NCBI GenBank assembly: GCA_036874045.1 | Contig: CM072343.1 | Coordinates: forward strand, 18,248,001 to 18,312,000 | DNA: 64,000 nucleotides | Direction of reading: 5' to 3' | Source: Cymodocea nodosa | Lineage: Eukaryota; Streptophyta; Magnoliopsida; Alismatales; Cymodoceaceae | Shown: positions 22,288-34,700 of the stretch, one piece after another | How positions within the stretch are numbered: the stretch's first letter is position 1 | How the letters are laid out: every line of letters begins with the position of its first letter | Notes under the pieces: model-generated | Databases searched by the model: none | What the model was told of the DNA's origin: nothing | The model's input: only the letters and a program-made list of their open reading frames with translations | Translations under genes and position numbers: made by a program

Positions 22288-23286
22288 AACCGCTAATTCC
22301 GGTACTTGTCATTAACATCTTTCTCAGATTAATGGTAGACAACCAAGTAGTAGTAGGTGTTTTTGCCTTAAATCCACTCCTAAACAAACGATACTGCTCT
22401 GTACTAAAATCCATTTCAACTACGGTTCATCTAATGGTTAAGCTCGAAGCAGATGAGGCATGACTTACGACCCATATCTGGGTAAAATGACAAATTTATC
22501 CCTGAAAGCGTAAAAGTCCTTTCCTTTCGAATGACTGCCGTCCTTCGTTCCTAATCCTCTCCTTCTTCCTCCGCTTTGTCCTCCCCCTCTTCACCTCCGC
22601 CAGCACCACTGTCTCTACCTCTGCTTCGTTAGTGACCTTTCGGTGTCCACCTCTACCTCCGCTTCGACAGCTGCCTCTCCTTCTTGTGCTAAGTCAATCC
22701 ACCGTATCCTTAAACGGAGCGGAAGGAACGAAGAACACGAACATCACTTAAGACGGCAGTTGGCATATATGGCTTGCAAACAGTCTGCTATAGAACTGGT
22801 GATGCACAAGTCTTAATTAATTAACAGTGTGCCATATATGGTGTCACGCCAATAGGTACAACTCCTAGTTAGGGCACCTTAGCTAAAAGCATGCAAAGGG
22901 CTTGGACATGAACATGATCTGCAACTAATTATGAGCAAATGATTCGAAGTGGAATATCGAAGAAAGTTCGGTTAAACTATGCCAACATTGAAGTATGTGA
23001 TACATACATCCTGTACAGATCGGTCGACTGATCAAATTAATCCAGAAAATACAAGCATTGTAATAATTGAAGACACCAAGAATTCCCTTATTACGTGCGT
23101 ACAGAGATCCTTCCATACACTAGCAAGGAAAAAGGTAATTAATTATACAGGTCGATCGACCTTCAACAAAATCTCGGTATTCTGTATTCAATATTGATCT
23201 ACCGTCTGTTTTAAATTTAATTTTTTAAAAGAAGAGGCCGGTGCACTACAAGTAATAGCAGGCAGTTAAGTCCGTTCGCTGCATGC

Positions 23287-23294
23287 TATAAATA
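23287..23294 (+). promoter_or_regulatory. Probable TATA box of the SWEET gene
   Basis: TATAAATA lies 93 bp upstream of the ATG at 23387, a typical plant spacing for a TATA box with a short leader. Confidence 0.6.
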
Positions 23295-23386
23295 ATAAAT
23301 AGATAGAGCTGAGGTGCCGCAAGTACTACAACACAACATTAATCGGGATTAATTCCTCCGTCGTCAAGTTCTATCTGCTGCGCGCG

Positions 23387-24764
23387 ATGGCGGAGCTCAT
23401 GCTCATACGCAAGATCGTGGGCATCGTTGGTACGCAACGCGCGCGATCAGAAATCCATATTCGATCTGTTCTTGCGCGCGAATCTTCGTTATTGATTTCT
23501 CTCGCTCGGATCTCTTTAATTATATACATACATACATGCTTTTGTTATGTGCTTTTTCGATTTTTAAGAAAGAAAGATCGATCGATCGACTGATAGATTC
23601 TTGTGTTGGCGGACTGATGCAGGGAACGTCATCTCCTTCGGGCTTTTCCTCTCTCCAGCGTAAGTTAATTTCTGAACTAATTAATAAAAATCTATGGATT
23701 AGATTGGATTCTGTAACTGTTTGTGCATGCGAGGGACGTGTTTATTAACCAACTGACGAAGCTGGCTGGGTTGTCGATTCTATTAATCAATTAATCAGTC
23801 CCACGTTTGCCAAGATATGGAAGAAGAAAGACGTGGGGGAGTTCTCGCCGGTTCCATACGTGGCCACCCTCCTCAACTGCGCCATCTGGGTCTTCTACGG
23901 CTTGCCCTTCGTCAGCAGCCACAACACCCTCGTCTCCACCATCAACTGCATCGGCTTCGTCGTCGAGTCCGCCTACCTCCTCGTCTTCTTCGCCTACTCC
24001 ACTCCTAAAACCAGGGTGCGTGTCATCGTCTCCTCCGTTCTAATCGTACATATGATCCATCGTCCATTCGAAGTTGTCTGTTACAACGACATCGGCACTT
24101 ATTTATCTCTATCTCTGTATATACACTCGATCACTCACGCAGTTGAAGGTGGTGATGTACTTGGCGGCCGAGGCGGCTTTCATGGCGGTCATGATGGGCT
24201 GCGTGCTCGGTCTCGTCCACGTCCACTCCAAGAGAACTCTCGTCGTCGGCGTGTTCGCCGTCATCTTCGGGACATGCATGTACGCCTCCCCGCTCTCCAT
24301 CATGGTACGTACGCACGCACGCACGTACGTAATCAAGAAGATTAATTATTTCCAGCCATCCATAAGTTAATTATTACTGGTGCAGGGGACGGTGATGAGA
24401 ACCAAGAGCGTGCGCTACATGCCTTTGCCGCTTTCCGTCGTCTTGTTCGTCAACGGTTTGTGCTGGTTGGCCTATTCTCTTCTCAAGTTCGACGCATTCG
24501 TCCTGGTGCGTGCGTACGTACCTACCTACCTACCTGATGTCCTGATCATCATCCTTGTTCAATAATATATATATATATATATATATATGTCGATCTGATC
24601 AGTCTTGTCTAATTTTTGTAATCCGTGATGCGCTGCGCCGTACGTAGATTCCAAATGGGTTGGGGGCATTGCTCGGCTTGGCGCAGCTGTTGCTTTACTT
24701 GTGCTACCGTGGATCGTCGACAACGAAGGTCGACCATGAGCTCAAGCCGCCGGAGGTTGTCTAG
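23387..24764 (+). CDS. Bidirectional sugar transporter SWEET, clade II-like
   Basis: There are six exons: 23387-23429, 23623-23659, 23799-24015, 24143-24304, 24386-24505 and 24648-24764. They encode 231 aa with GT-AG introns throughout. The protein has two MtN3/saliva three-helix repeats joined by a linker helix, so seven membrane segments. Signatures are [80 protein letters not shown] and [20 protein letters not shown]. The combination ([23 protein letters not shown]) is closest to clade II SWEETs (AtSWEET4-8), which mostly move hexoses; this is from memory and unaligned. It is expected at the plasma membrane. The C-terminal tail after YLCYRGS is short. Intron 5 holds a (TA)n run at 24563-24589. 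Confidence 0.93.
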
Positions 24765-25955
24765 CCACCGCTCGGCAACCATAGTTTCTCCAGTGATGTT
24801 ATTTTCCCCATTACAGTTTACCTACTGCGTGCGAAGATTAATGCCTTATCAGTCAAACAATTAATTAATCCTTCCCTATTGTGATCGACGCTATGCTTGT
24901 AAAGTACGTTTACGTGTGTGACAGCCGAGTTGCTTGCTTCCTGCGGGGTCTTTATTTCATCGTTGCTTTTGACAACCGGGTTGGATATCGTTTTATGTTC
25001 TTGCCTTTGTATCAATTAACTTTGTGCTATACATCATTGTTTCCCAACAACGTGAGATTGGACGACGTTGAAGAAGAGCATCAGCGCACTTTGGTTCATT
25101 TACTTGTAGTATAATGAAACCTGCGGAAGAATGTGTTGGGTTGGGTAGAATTCATTAAATCAAGTAAAACAATAAGCAAAGCATACGTTAATATTTACGT
25201 TGAAAATTTTCTACATGTGAGGAGTAAAAGTCATGAAATCTATAGAAATAAAATAGTTATAAACAAGGTCTTCTTTAATATTTTATTTAGAGAAATCACA
25301 TGTACATTCACCAATGCATAATAACACAAGTAACAACATAATCAAGAAGTAACGTAGATTTACCAAATCCGGTCTACTCTGTTCCATAAAATTCTGTTCT
25401 AATAAGAGTGCGTGTTGTAGAATTGTATTGACGAACTCTTTTTGAAACCTCTTTCAAATCCAATTCTTCGTTGTTTTGATCACCGATCAGACTGTCCAAT
25501 CTAAAGAATAGTAAGTCACGACCTTTTCCATAAAATCTCAACTTGATTCGATCATAAATATCCTTTTAATCAACCTTATGATCAAGGCGGTATAGCTAAC
25601 AAAAAAGATGGATAAAAATCACGAAAAACTTATGTTATTACTCTCTCTCTCTCTCTCTCTCTTCCTTCACAATCTTTAATAAGGTTCTTTCAGAAAAAAA
25701 GCCTTAATATCTTTGCATATTTAAATAAATGAAAATAGGCCATCGTCCGTGTGAGGGAAACCCAACGGTACGAGGGGGAGGCCACCGACGGCGGTGGCTC
25801 TGATTGCGTTGTCCTGGGTGTTCTGAATGGTCGCTCCATCTTGGTGTTTTGGCGTGAACCCAATTTGCTTTGGGTGTTCCCTTCATCCTGGTAGTGATCA
25901 AAAAGCAGGCTTCCCTCTTCCTTTCCTTGGTTTTGCCTGCCGGATCTCTGGTTGT
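24765..25955. other. Intergenic region between SWEET and gluconokinase
   Basis: This is AT-rich 3' flank followed by the upstream region of the gluconokinase gene. A (CT)n run at 25641-25662 lies about 300 bp before its start. No coding sequence is seen. Confidence 0.55.
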
Positions 25956-27917
25956 ATGCTGCCAATGGAGGTGGTTACGGGAAAAAGTGAGCCCTATCCC
26001 TCCCTTTTACGCTTTCCCTACGAAGAAGACCTAAATATTTTCCTTTGTTTCATTTCGGGAGTAGCTTTACATTCGTGTTTGAAAGCTTTCCTATGGGTTC
26101 TCATCTGATCTGATATTTAGGAGGGACGATCTGTGTGTGTGTGTTTTCCGTGGGTTCATTAGGTTGCCGACTCCCATTGAATGAGGTATTGTTCTGAGGG
26201 CATCGTTCCATTTCTGCTATGCTTCCGGATCTTTGTTGGGTTCCACCTGCATGATTGATTGTGTCTATGGTTCTCAATCATGTTCTTCATTCTTTTCTTT
26301 TTTTACATCACTTCCAGGACGTTTGTCAATCTAGTATAGTGATAACTTCTTGTTTGAATCATCCAGGATTTGCAATTGTGATCATGGGTGTCAGCGGAGC
26401 CGGCAAATCGTAAGTGCCCCGATTCGTCATTTTTGATAAGCTGGAATCGTCAAGTGTTCTGATGTGCCGGTATTTCCCGTTTTATTTTTTATGGTTTTCT
26501 TTCATGTGCTTTTAGTTTCAACGATCAGTTTTTCTTCCAAATGAGTTGTTCAATAATCTGTAAACTGTGATAAATTCCTATTGAGTGGGTAGCTACGTCT
26601 CTTTGATTTTCCTGTTCAATGTCAGATGCAAAGATCCTTGAACTTCTTCTTGATCTTTGTCAGTTAATTGTTCTGTCATTCTGAAACAATGATGCCTTTG
26701 GATACGCTTACACATATTTCAAAACATCAATTTGGTGCATACACAGTACCATTGCCAGGGCGCTTGCGGATGATCTGCACTGCAGCTTTGTTGAAGCCGA
26801 TGATTTCCATTCAGAGAGGAACAAAGGTGCGTGTGAATGACTCTCTCTGTCTGCACCAGCATGCATCAAGCAAAAGACGTATCAGCTGAACTAATTGGTC
26901 CCTACTGTTCTGATGGATTTTCATGATTCTATGCACAAGATGATGAACCAAAACACCAATTTCTTTCTCATTTATCCTTCATTTTTGATAATGGTAGTGT
27001 TTTTCTTTTCCTAGGTTGAAATTCAAGACCTCTTCCCTCATGGTAGAAGGGAACTAGTTTGGTATTGATTGTTAATCATTCATTGCTCATGACACTACTA
27101 GGTTCTAGTTGGAGTTGCTTATTTACATCAGTTTATTTCAAAATAAGCTGCATGTGAATAAGCATTTTCAAACATGCCCGCCTATTTAGGTTATGGAAAC
27201 AAGTAAAAGACGCTTAACCGTTCATATTGCAGCGTAGTCCATGAGCTGTCTTAAGGCAACTATGTTGTTTTTGAACGGGTGCTTGTTTAATAAGCGGTTC
27301 CAAATGGGGCACGAGATTTTTCTTGTTTTCTACCACACATACCGATGTCCTTTTATTTTTTGGTTTTGAATGGAAGAGTTATGCCATGCTGTTAATACTC
27401 TTTTCCCCGTCACAGCCTTGGCTGGAAACCTCTTGCATCGCTAGCCAATGGTGCCAACACTTGTTGTTTTTCCTGTGTGTTCATTCCAGAGAAGATGAGA
27501 AAGGGCATCCCCCTATTGGACGAAGACCGGATGCCTTGGCTTGAGGAGCTCAGTCATGTCACCATGAAATTCATCGATGCGGATAAACCCGTGGTGTTGG
27601 CTTGCTCTGCCTTGAAGAGGAAGTACCGGGAGATCCTCCGGAAGGCAGACGTGAAGTACAAGATGTGTGAGGATCACCCAGACTGCAGGGTGAGGTTTGT
27701 GTGCCTGGAAGCAAGGATGGAGTTGATCGCCGACAGGATGCAGAGAAGGCAGGCGGAAGGAGATCACTTCATGCCAGTCACCTTGCTGAAGTCACAGTTC
27801 GATTTGCTTCAGAAGGACGACGAGGAGGGCATCACAACCATGGATGGCTCTTTGAGCCCTCAGGCCATCATCCGGAACATAAAAGAGCAGTTGAACATCC
27901 GAGCAGACATGTCTTGA
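25956..27917 (+). CDS. Gluconokinase (gluconate kinase, GntK type)
   Basis: There are four exons: 25956-25986, 26367-26409, 26747-26826 and 27490-27917. They encode 193 aa, the size of plant and bacterial GntK. The enzyme phosphorylates D-gluconate to 6-phosphogluconate, feeding the oxidative pentose phosphate pathway. The Walker A motif GVSGAGKST spans the exon 2/3 junction. It is followed by FVEADDFHSERNKEKMRKG, PLLDEDRMPWLE, VVLACSALKRKYREILR, and the late EGDHFMPVTLLKSQFDLLQ typical of the family. No plastid transit peptide is evident, so it is probably cytosolic. Two in-frame ATGs (25956 and 25965) are possible starts; both leave a short N-terminus before the kinase core. The exon 1 donor GGAAAAA|GTGAGC is the least certain junction. 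Confidence 0.92.
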
Positions 27918-28663
27918 AAAGTTGGCAGTTCCTTCGACAGTACATCATGAAAAGAAACATGAGCACAAATCATTGAAGATCAAGGAATTGTTGTTTTAAA
28001 AGCCAATGGCGTGATTGGTTTTCATTTGACCACCCAGTTCATCATGCTTACTCCATGAATGAACAAAAGAGACCAATATGTGGATTGGTTTAGGTTCTGA
28101 ATCTCCGCAGATAACCACCTTAAACTTGCTGTCATCTTGCTGAGACTACATTCATTATCATCCCAACTAACTTTTCCTCTGATCTTTGAATGTCGTGGCC
28201 TCCATGATTGACATTGGAAATGTACGTTACGTTGGAAGATAAACTCAAATCTTACACGGAGCACAAGTCTTCTTCTTTAGATTAGATTCTTCGTGTTCAT
28301 AAAAAGGCTCTTCAAAAGAGTTTACGTCATAAAAAGTTCTGGCGTTTAGAAAATTATTAACAAACTAGACCTAAACGACGAAAGCCAACCTATTATGCTT
28401 TTGATGAGAGTGGGAAAAAAGACGACGAGCTGTTGTCTTCGAATTATCACACTTTTCCTTTCTTGAAACCATACTATGGTCACTACATGCTTATGCTGTA
28501 GTCTCTACTTTTTTTGAAGTTAAGGCGTTCAATTTAACATATTATCATGAAAATTATGTTAGGATTTGTATAATAAAAGCTTGGACTTGGTTCAATAGCC
28601 CATATGTTCCCTTGGGCATATTATTATTCCATTCTGGATTTAATACATGTTTCTATACGACAG
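27918..28663. other. Spacer between gluconokinase and the EDR2-like fragment
   Basis: No homologous EDR2 N-terminal exon (PH or START domain) is recognisable here, nor any other gene. This supports the view that the fragment downstream lacks its 5' half. Confidence 0.5.
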
Positions 28664-30789
28664 GACAGGTCTTCGTGAATGGTTTTCACAAAGAGGCTGC
28701 CATACTGGTAAAAGAATTCCAGTAATGGTCAACATGTCTAAAAATTTTGTTTCTCTGGTTGAAGGACAAAGAGCGCATGACATTTCTGTACGGCAAAAAC
28801 CCTCACCGGATCACACCCATGCATCTAGCAGTCATCCTGATATGGAGTACTCTGGTGATGAGGAAAAACATCAAGCACCAGAACCAGAACAAGAGGTTTA
28901 GTAAATCGATAATTTGCACAGATTGAATGAGATCTGACTGAATTATGAAAATATTTGCAGGCTTACAAAGTTAAGGTCAGTGTTGCCACTAAGAGAATTG
29001 GTTGGTAATTTTTTTTATATGCAATTATATCAACAAAAAGTTATCAAACTGAATCTGATAAGAACCTAATTCACATGCCTTTTATACTGAAGACGAAGTG
29101 CCTTCAGATGAAATGGATCGGTCTTGTTTTTCTGGCAGTTTGTGCTATGATGATGATCATGAAAATAGCCGTGATTGCTGGAGAATATCAGATGGAACAA
29201 ATTTTAGAGTTGGCAGCAAGCATTTTGTATGTGACGAAACAAAGGTAATTTTCCTATTTATTCTACAACAAAAACAAGGCCTTTTCAAATGAATCAGCAA
29301 CACTTCATGTTCAAATTTTTAAATACTAACAAACATTTGTCAATTTGGTTGCAGATTCCTGCAGGGAAACATATGATGAAACTAGTGGCTGTTGATTGGT
29401 TCAAAGATGTGAAAATAAAAATTCAGATCGTTTTTAATGTTAAAAATGCTTTATATCTATTAGATTCTGTTTCGTGTGACCATATTGAGATTGTCCACTT
29501 GGATGCAATGTGGTAGTCACACTATATTACACTTTTTCATTTTGATAAATTGTATATGACAACATTATGTCAATCTTCTTGTCTGACAGATTGCATCTGA
29601 AAGAAGACTATTTTCTCTGATCATTAATACACAGAAAAGAGTCAAACAAGAGATAAACAATCAAAAACTACGATGGAGGCTAGGGAAAGAACAAAAAGTC
29701 AAAAGTGGAGGAATCTTTTTTGAGTTGACGTTAGATGCAGTGGCTTGTAGTGTTGATTCCTTGGTGCTTTAGTCTGAAGGAAGCAGCAGTAGGGGTTTTG
29801 GCTTGTGAAATGAGGAGATTTCATCCATGCTGGACTGAAATCATCCATTATTTTCCATCATGATTTTCAACAATGTCAAAAAGCTTTTGGATGTTTCAGG
29901 CAGCATCACTGAAACATGTCAAAATGGATGAATTGGAAACTGAAATTTTGCACTCACTGATTTACTCCATATATCACTTCGGCTATTCCTATTCACTACA
30001 CGTGTTGGAAATGCCTGAAGCTGAATTTCCTTCAAGTACAGGAAGCTGATTGCTTTTCCTTTTAGTATAAGATGGTGCATAATCTTAAATGCTTTCTTTA
30101 AACGGTCGTTACCTGAATTATGCTTGAAAATTACAGGATGCAATCACAACAATTTTTTGTTTATCTGGCTTTTGAGAATCTTTAAGGCCCAACTACTTTG
30201 CAGGTGCCTGGCTCGACACATTACAGCATGGTCTTTTATTTTGTGACAAAAAAACTAGAACCTGGATCATTGGTGCAGCGTTTTATTGATGCTGATGATG
30301 AATTCCGGAATAGTAGGCTAAAACTCATACCTACCGTTCCCAAGGTCTACATCTCACATGATAATTTAATTTATGTATAATGCTATCACGTGTACTTGTC
30401 ATTTTAGCTTGATTTAAATTACCATACAATACAGGGTTCTTGGATTGCCAGGCAAAGTGTTGGAAGCACACCTTGTTTATTAGGGAAGGCTGTTGACTGC
30501 ACATATATTCGAGGATCAAATTAGCTGGAAGCAAGCAAATCTATATCTTTTAATCTAGATTGAATTCTAGCTTCTGGTTTTTCTAACTTGCGGTGGAAGT
30601 CAAAACAGGTATAATGATGCTAAGTTTCTGCAGATAGATGTTGATATTGGTTCCTCTACAGTAGCCAATGGTGTCCTGGGGCTTGTCTTTGGTGTCATTA
30701 CAACATTATATGATGAGCTGCCTGAAATGATGCATGTCACAAGCGATCAAAATATATGCGCCTTTGTATATGAAAATTTTTGCACCTGA
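28664..30789 (+). pseudogene. Truncated, decayed EDR2-like (DUF1336) gene copy
   Basis: Exon-like pieces match the C-terminal half of EDR2-type proteins (PH, START and DUF1336 domains), in order. 28664-about 28898 gives TGLREWFSQRG and VMVNMSKNFVSLVEGQ. About 28962-28975 gives AYKVK. 29094-29244 gives ENSRDCWRISDGTNFRVGSK. About 29355 gives IPAGKHMMKLVAVDWFKD. 30204-30343 gives VPGSTHYSMVFYFVTKKLEPG. About 30436-30530 gives GSWIARQSVGSTPCLLGKAV. 30635-30789 gives IDVDIGSSTVANGVLGLVFG. Damage is visible. The whole N-terminal half is absent. The exon that should carry the DHVARR-type segment is missing. A TAG replaces the conserved Tyr in IRG..YLE, the next donor is GC (GAA|GCAAGC), and about 14 residues after GVITTL are deleted. 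Splice sites are otherwise well kept, suggesting a fairly recent partial duplicate. A transcribed non-coding remnant cannot be excluded. Confidence 0.85.
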
Positions 30790-31740
30790 CTCCTCTTCAA
30801 ATTTTTGTTCCTTTCATGCCAATTTTCCACACCAGTAAGTAAACTAATTCTTGCCATGGCGTATTTTTTTTAGTTCGCTGACTTATGTATCAACCTATCA
30901 TTTTGGGTCGTACCGAACTAATGTTCCACGAAAGATGTATGTATTTTTTAGATAATGTCAAAAATTAAAGAAAATCAAAAGTAGGCTGCCTTCGAATATT
31001 TTCCCACTCGGTTATTGTAATCACAGAAGTCGACAACTGAAACGTCGTTCTTCCTTTTCAAGTGTCAAAATGAATTCGAAGCTTCAAATGTTGAATTATT
31101 CTTAAGTTTTAATTTTCGGTAATAAAACATAACTTGGCGTATAACATTTGGAGTTCTAACAGGCATTTGTATTTTATCCTTACTCTAAAGGCCTATTTGG
31201 TGGTAATCATTTTAATTCATCGATGAGTGAAAATATATTGCTATTTTAAAAAATTGTTGAATTTACTTTTACTTCATTTAACGTTTTTAGTTAAAATTAT
31301 AATTTTTTTAAGTTTGTGTATAAAAATAAGTTAAACATATAAATAATATATCTTATAACGATTACTGAAAAACATTAGTGTATTTTCATGTAAATGACCC
31401 GTAAGTGTTGAGATTTAACAGAGCAATAAAAACAAATTTTGGACGCTGTTAGCACTAGAATGCATTTAGATTGTCTTTAGATATATCTTGCTCGGTAAGG
31501 TTGCAACCACCTTGATGTGTGACCCATGTTTCTCATCATTCCTAAATCTCACAAGCATCCCAGTTTGTGAAACAATAAAACACTAACCATCAAGCAACCA
31601 TTCCTCCCTAAACAACATGATTCAAAACGCTAATGACAAATCTTATGCACTTTGTCGCAACAAAAACTATACACAGCAATCCAGGCGAGAGAAAAAGAAA
31701 AAAGAAAAGAAAAGCAACCAAGAATTTCAATCAAAACGTC
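30790..31740. other. Spacer between the EDR2-like pseudogene and the coiled-coil gene
   Basis: AT-rich sequence with no recognisable gene. It includes repeat copy B (31187-31401) and the 3' flank of the minus-strand coiled-coil gene. Confidence 0.5.
31187..31401 (-). repeat. Short dispersed repeat, copy B
   Basis: In reverse complement this matches copy A at 8972-9131. Shared blocks, in the same order, are AATACACTA.TTTTTCAGT, ATATTATT.ATATGT, AACTTATTTTTATA and GTTAAAT. Length is about 215 bp. The left end GGCCTATTTGGTGGTAATCA resembles the GCTTGGTAGCGATTA end of copy A. Confidence 0.6.
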
Positions 31741-34700
31741 TTACAAGATACTAGGCACCTGAGAGGCGACTCTCCATTGCAACTCCTTCACCTTTGCGCA
31801 TAGCTCTACTTTCTGCTCCTTGTAACTTTGGAGCAAGAATTCCTTGCCTTCTATCACTTCTTTCAGTTCCCGAACCTCTCTCTTAAACATCTCAACCCTC
31901 CCACCGTCACTGCCCTTATACATGCCATTACAATGCAGCTCCTCGTCATTTGCCCTGTCGATGCAACCATTTGCATGCCCATTCGTATCTGAGTACCACT
32001 TTGGCGCTGAAGCAATATTCTCAGTTGATCCCAACTCTGCAACACAGTGATCTGCAATAGCCTTTCTTAGACGCTGGATTTCTCTCTCTGAGTCAAACAG
32101 CTCACGGTTGGCGGAATCAATCTGGGACTGCAAATTGGTTGAACGTGCAATCTCAGAAGCAAGTGAATTTTGAAGGTCTGCTATTTGAGCCTGCATCTCA
32201 ATAATCATCTCGTCTCGTCTCTTAAGCTGCTGCCGGAGCTTCTGTATGACCTCTCTTTTGCTGAAGACATCTGAACCACATTCAGAGACACATGGGGAGT
32301 CAGAGCTGTTCGAATGCTGAAACGGTTTTGGTGGAAGCTCAAGACGTTCAGGTGAGGATGCCCATATAACACTATTCTCTCGTCTGGATTCTGTGGCTGG
32401 AATCGTTACAAGAGGAAGTGAAGGATGTCCATCTTTCGACATTGGGCTGCTGGATGCCCTTTTGACATCCAAATCACCCTCTGGCATTCCTATTCAAAAG
32501 AACAAAACATGCTTTCAGAATTTTATGTTAACACATTTACCATTCCCAACTGATGCTTTCTAAGGTATGCTAGGAAACGAAGCATCATTTTTGTAATATC
32601 TCATATTAGATTTGCATGTAGTCTTGTGCAAGTGGTTTCTGCACTATTAATATATTTTTATCTGACGATTTCATATTCTTGTTTCGTGTAGGGGCAGCAC
32701 CAAAGTTTAAGGACATATGTACGAGGAAATCAGCCTTTTCAAAAGATGTAAACATAACATCTAAAGTCAATGTCAGATAGCAATAATTAACTTGCCTATG
32801 CAGACCAAGCAAGATAAATTGAATTCCACCAGAGATGGATAAACCCTTCACAACAATGACGAATCATCCAGATCCTCCATTTTATATTTAAATAGTCTAG
32901 CAGCCTCAGATTCTAAGTCATGATTATACAGAACAGATGCAATATGACTATCAAAATTATTGCGGATACTCTGAAATCTCTAACTTGAGTATATTGACAT
33001 GGATACTAGACTTTAAGCTTCAAAAAGTACAAATTTATTATTTAGCAGACATGGAAATATAGAGACTGAATCAGAGGAAAACAAAAAGGGAAATGGACTA
33101 TATAAATTAAAATGTAATGAATATCAATTGCTTGTATAGTGCATTGTCAGTCTATTTCTTGCAGAGCATACGATATGATGCACAGTACCACCTAGTAACC
33201 GTCGGTTCTCTTCTATCATTATCTATAATGGTCGATGCACTTTAAAACAATTAAAAACATATGGAACATGAGATTGTTGGAATATATTAATGTATTAGGA
33301 TTGGGTGTTGTAATAGATTTAGTCTCACATTACTTGTCTTGTACTTGTTTTCTCTGTATATAGAGACCCTTATTTTTACCAATGACAACAATTCATTTCC
33401 ACCATTTCTAGTTTCTACATAGTATTAGAGAATAAATTTTGAAAGTCATTTAAAAAAAGATGTAGAAAGCAAGGAGGAAAACCCAAACCATTGTTGACCA
33501 CCCTCCTCCCTCCCCAAAACCTTAGCCATCAACCCTTCCTCCTCCAACTCCACCCAAGGTTACAGCCACCCTTTCTTCCCAACCAGCCATAGTCTCTAAC
33601 AAACTGCACCAGCACTCCCCTCGTTGGTACCCATGAAAGAGCAGGTTAGCATTGGGAAGAATGACTCTGAAGCTCTCATGGGTCATCTCACTCTTCTACT
33701 GTTGCTTCTTTGGACTTGCTTTTGGTGATGGTCGTCATGGAAGGACTGACACGGCCAGCAGACACAGAACCACACTGGTGACTCCACCAACATCCAGCAC
33801 TAGACCAGGCAAGATTACAGCATTAAAGTCAGCATCACCATAGAAGAGGTTGTGGCTGGTGCAACTAAAGGTTGTTTCTAGATTCATCACTCCTTACAGC
33901 ACCTCTGTCCTCTACTTGACATCCAACAGCAACATCCATTGGTTCAAGATCATCACTCCTGGCATCTTGGGACTTCCATACTCCATTGAAGACAGCTAGG
34001 ATTGCATGTATTATAGACACAACCCTTGCTCTGACCACAATGATGTAGGGAAAGTAGGGGAGGAGTTCGTAGAGGGGAGGCATGCACTATATAAAAAATC
34101 TAGAATCATTATAAAAGAAGACAAAGAAAGAGAAAAGGGGAAAGAAAAGTCAAAAGAAAATATGTCAAAAAATGGTGGAAGTAATAAAAAAATTTGAAAA
34201 AAAGAAGAGAAAAGAATCACAAGAAAAAATGCTAAAGGTAGATCACATTCATTAACCTGTCTTTACTTCCTAAAGATAAATCACATTTGTTTATCTATTT
34301 TATTGCCTCAGATTGTATCATCTCATAGTTAGTTTGATATTATTTAAAATATAATTCCTACAAGCCACTCTAGGAGATACTCATAATTGGCCTCTAAAGT
34401 AGAAATAGACTGCTTGGCTGAAGAAGTACTGAAGGAGCCAATGTAGCAAGAGTTGTCTCTATAGACTGATTAACCTATAAGTGTTTGTCAAACTTCTCCC
34501 AACAGTGATCCGATTGATGTCCATACTTTCCACAATGTTGACAATGGCATATGCATCCCCATAGTCAGATGAATGATGTAAAACAAGATGGATCAAAGAT
34601 CCGTCAAGATATAGTGCTAAAAAGAGATCAAATAGTTTTTAACAAATGCAAATTATCTTTAAAAAACCAATGGAATAATAATTGAGGCAATTAAGGTAGA

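Larger units (their letters stand above)
21656..23286. other. Bidirectional upstream region of PRK (-) and SWEET (+)
   Basis: No coding sequence is recognisable. The 136-codon minus-strand frame at 21662-22072 overlaps the PRK leader and looks like a chance frame ending in a poly-A/T run. A pyrimidine-rich stretch at about 22540-22690 reads through short frames only. Confidence 0.5.

Noticed and set aside
27115..27320. Possible hAT-like termini in gluconokinase intron 3 (CAAACATGCCCG and CGGGTGCTTGTTT)
   Set aside because: The two ends point outward rather than bounding one element, and the match is short.
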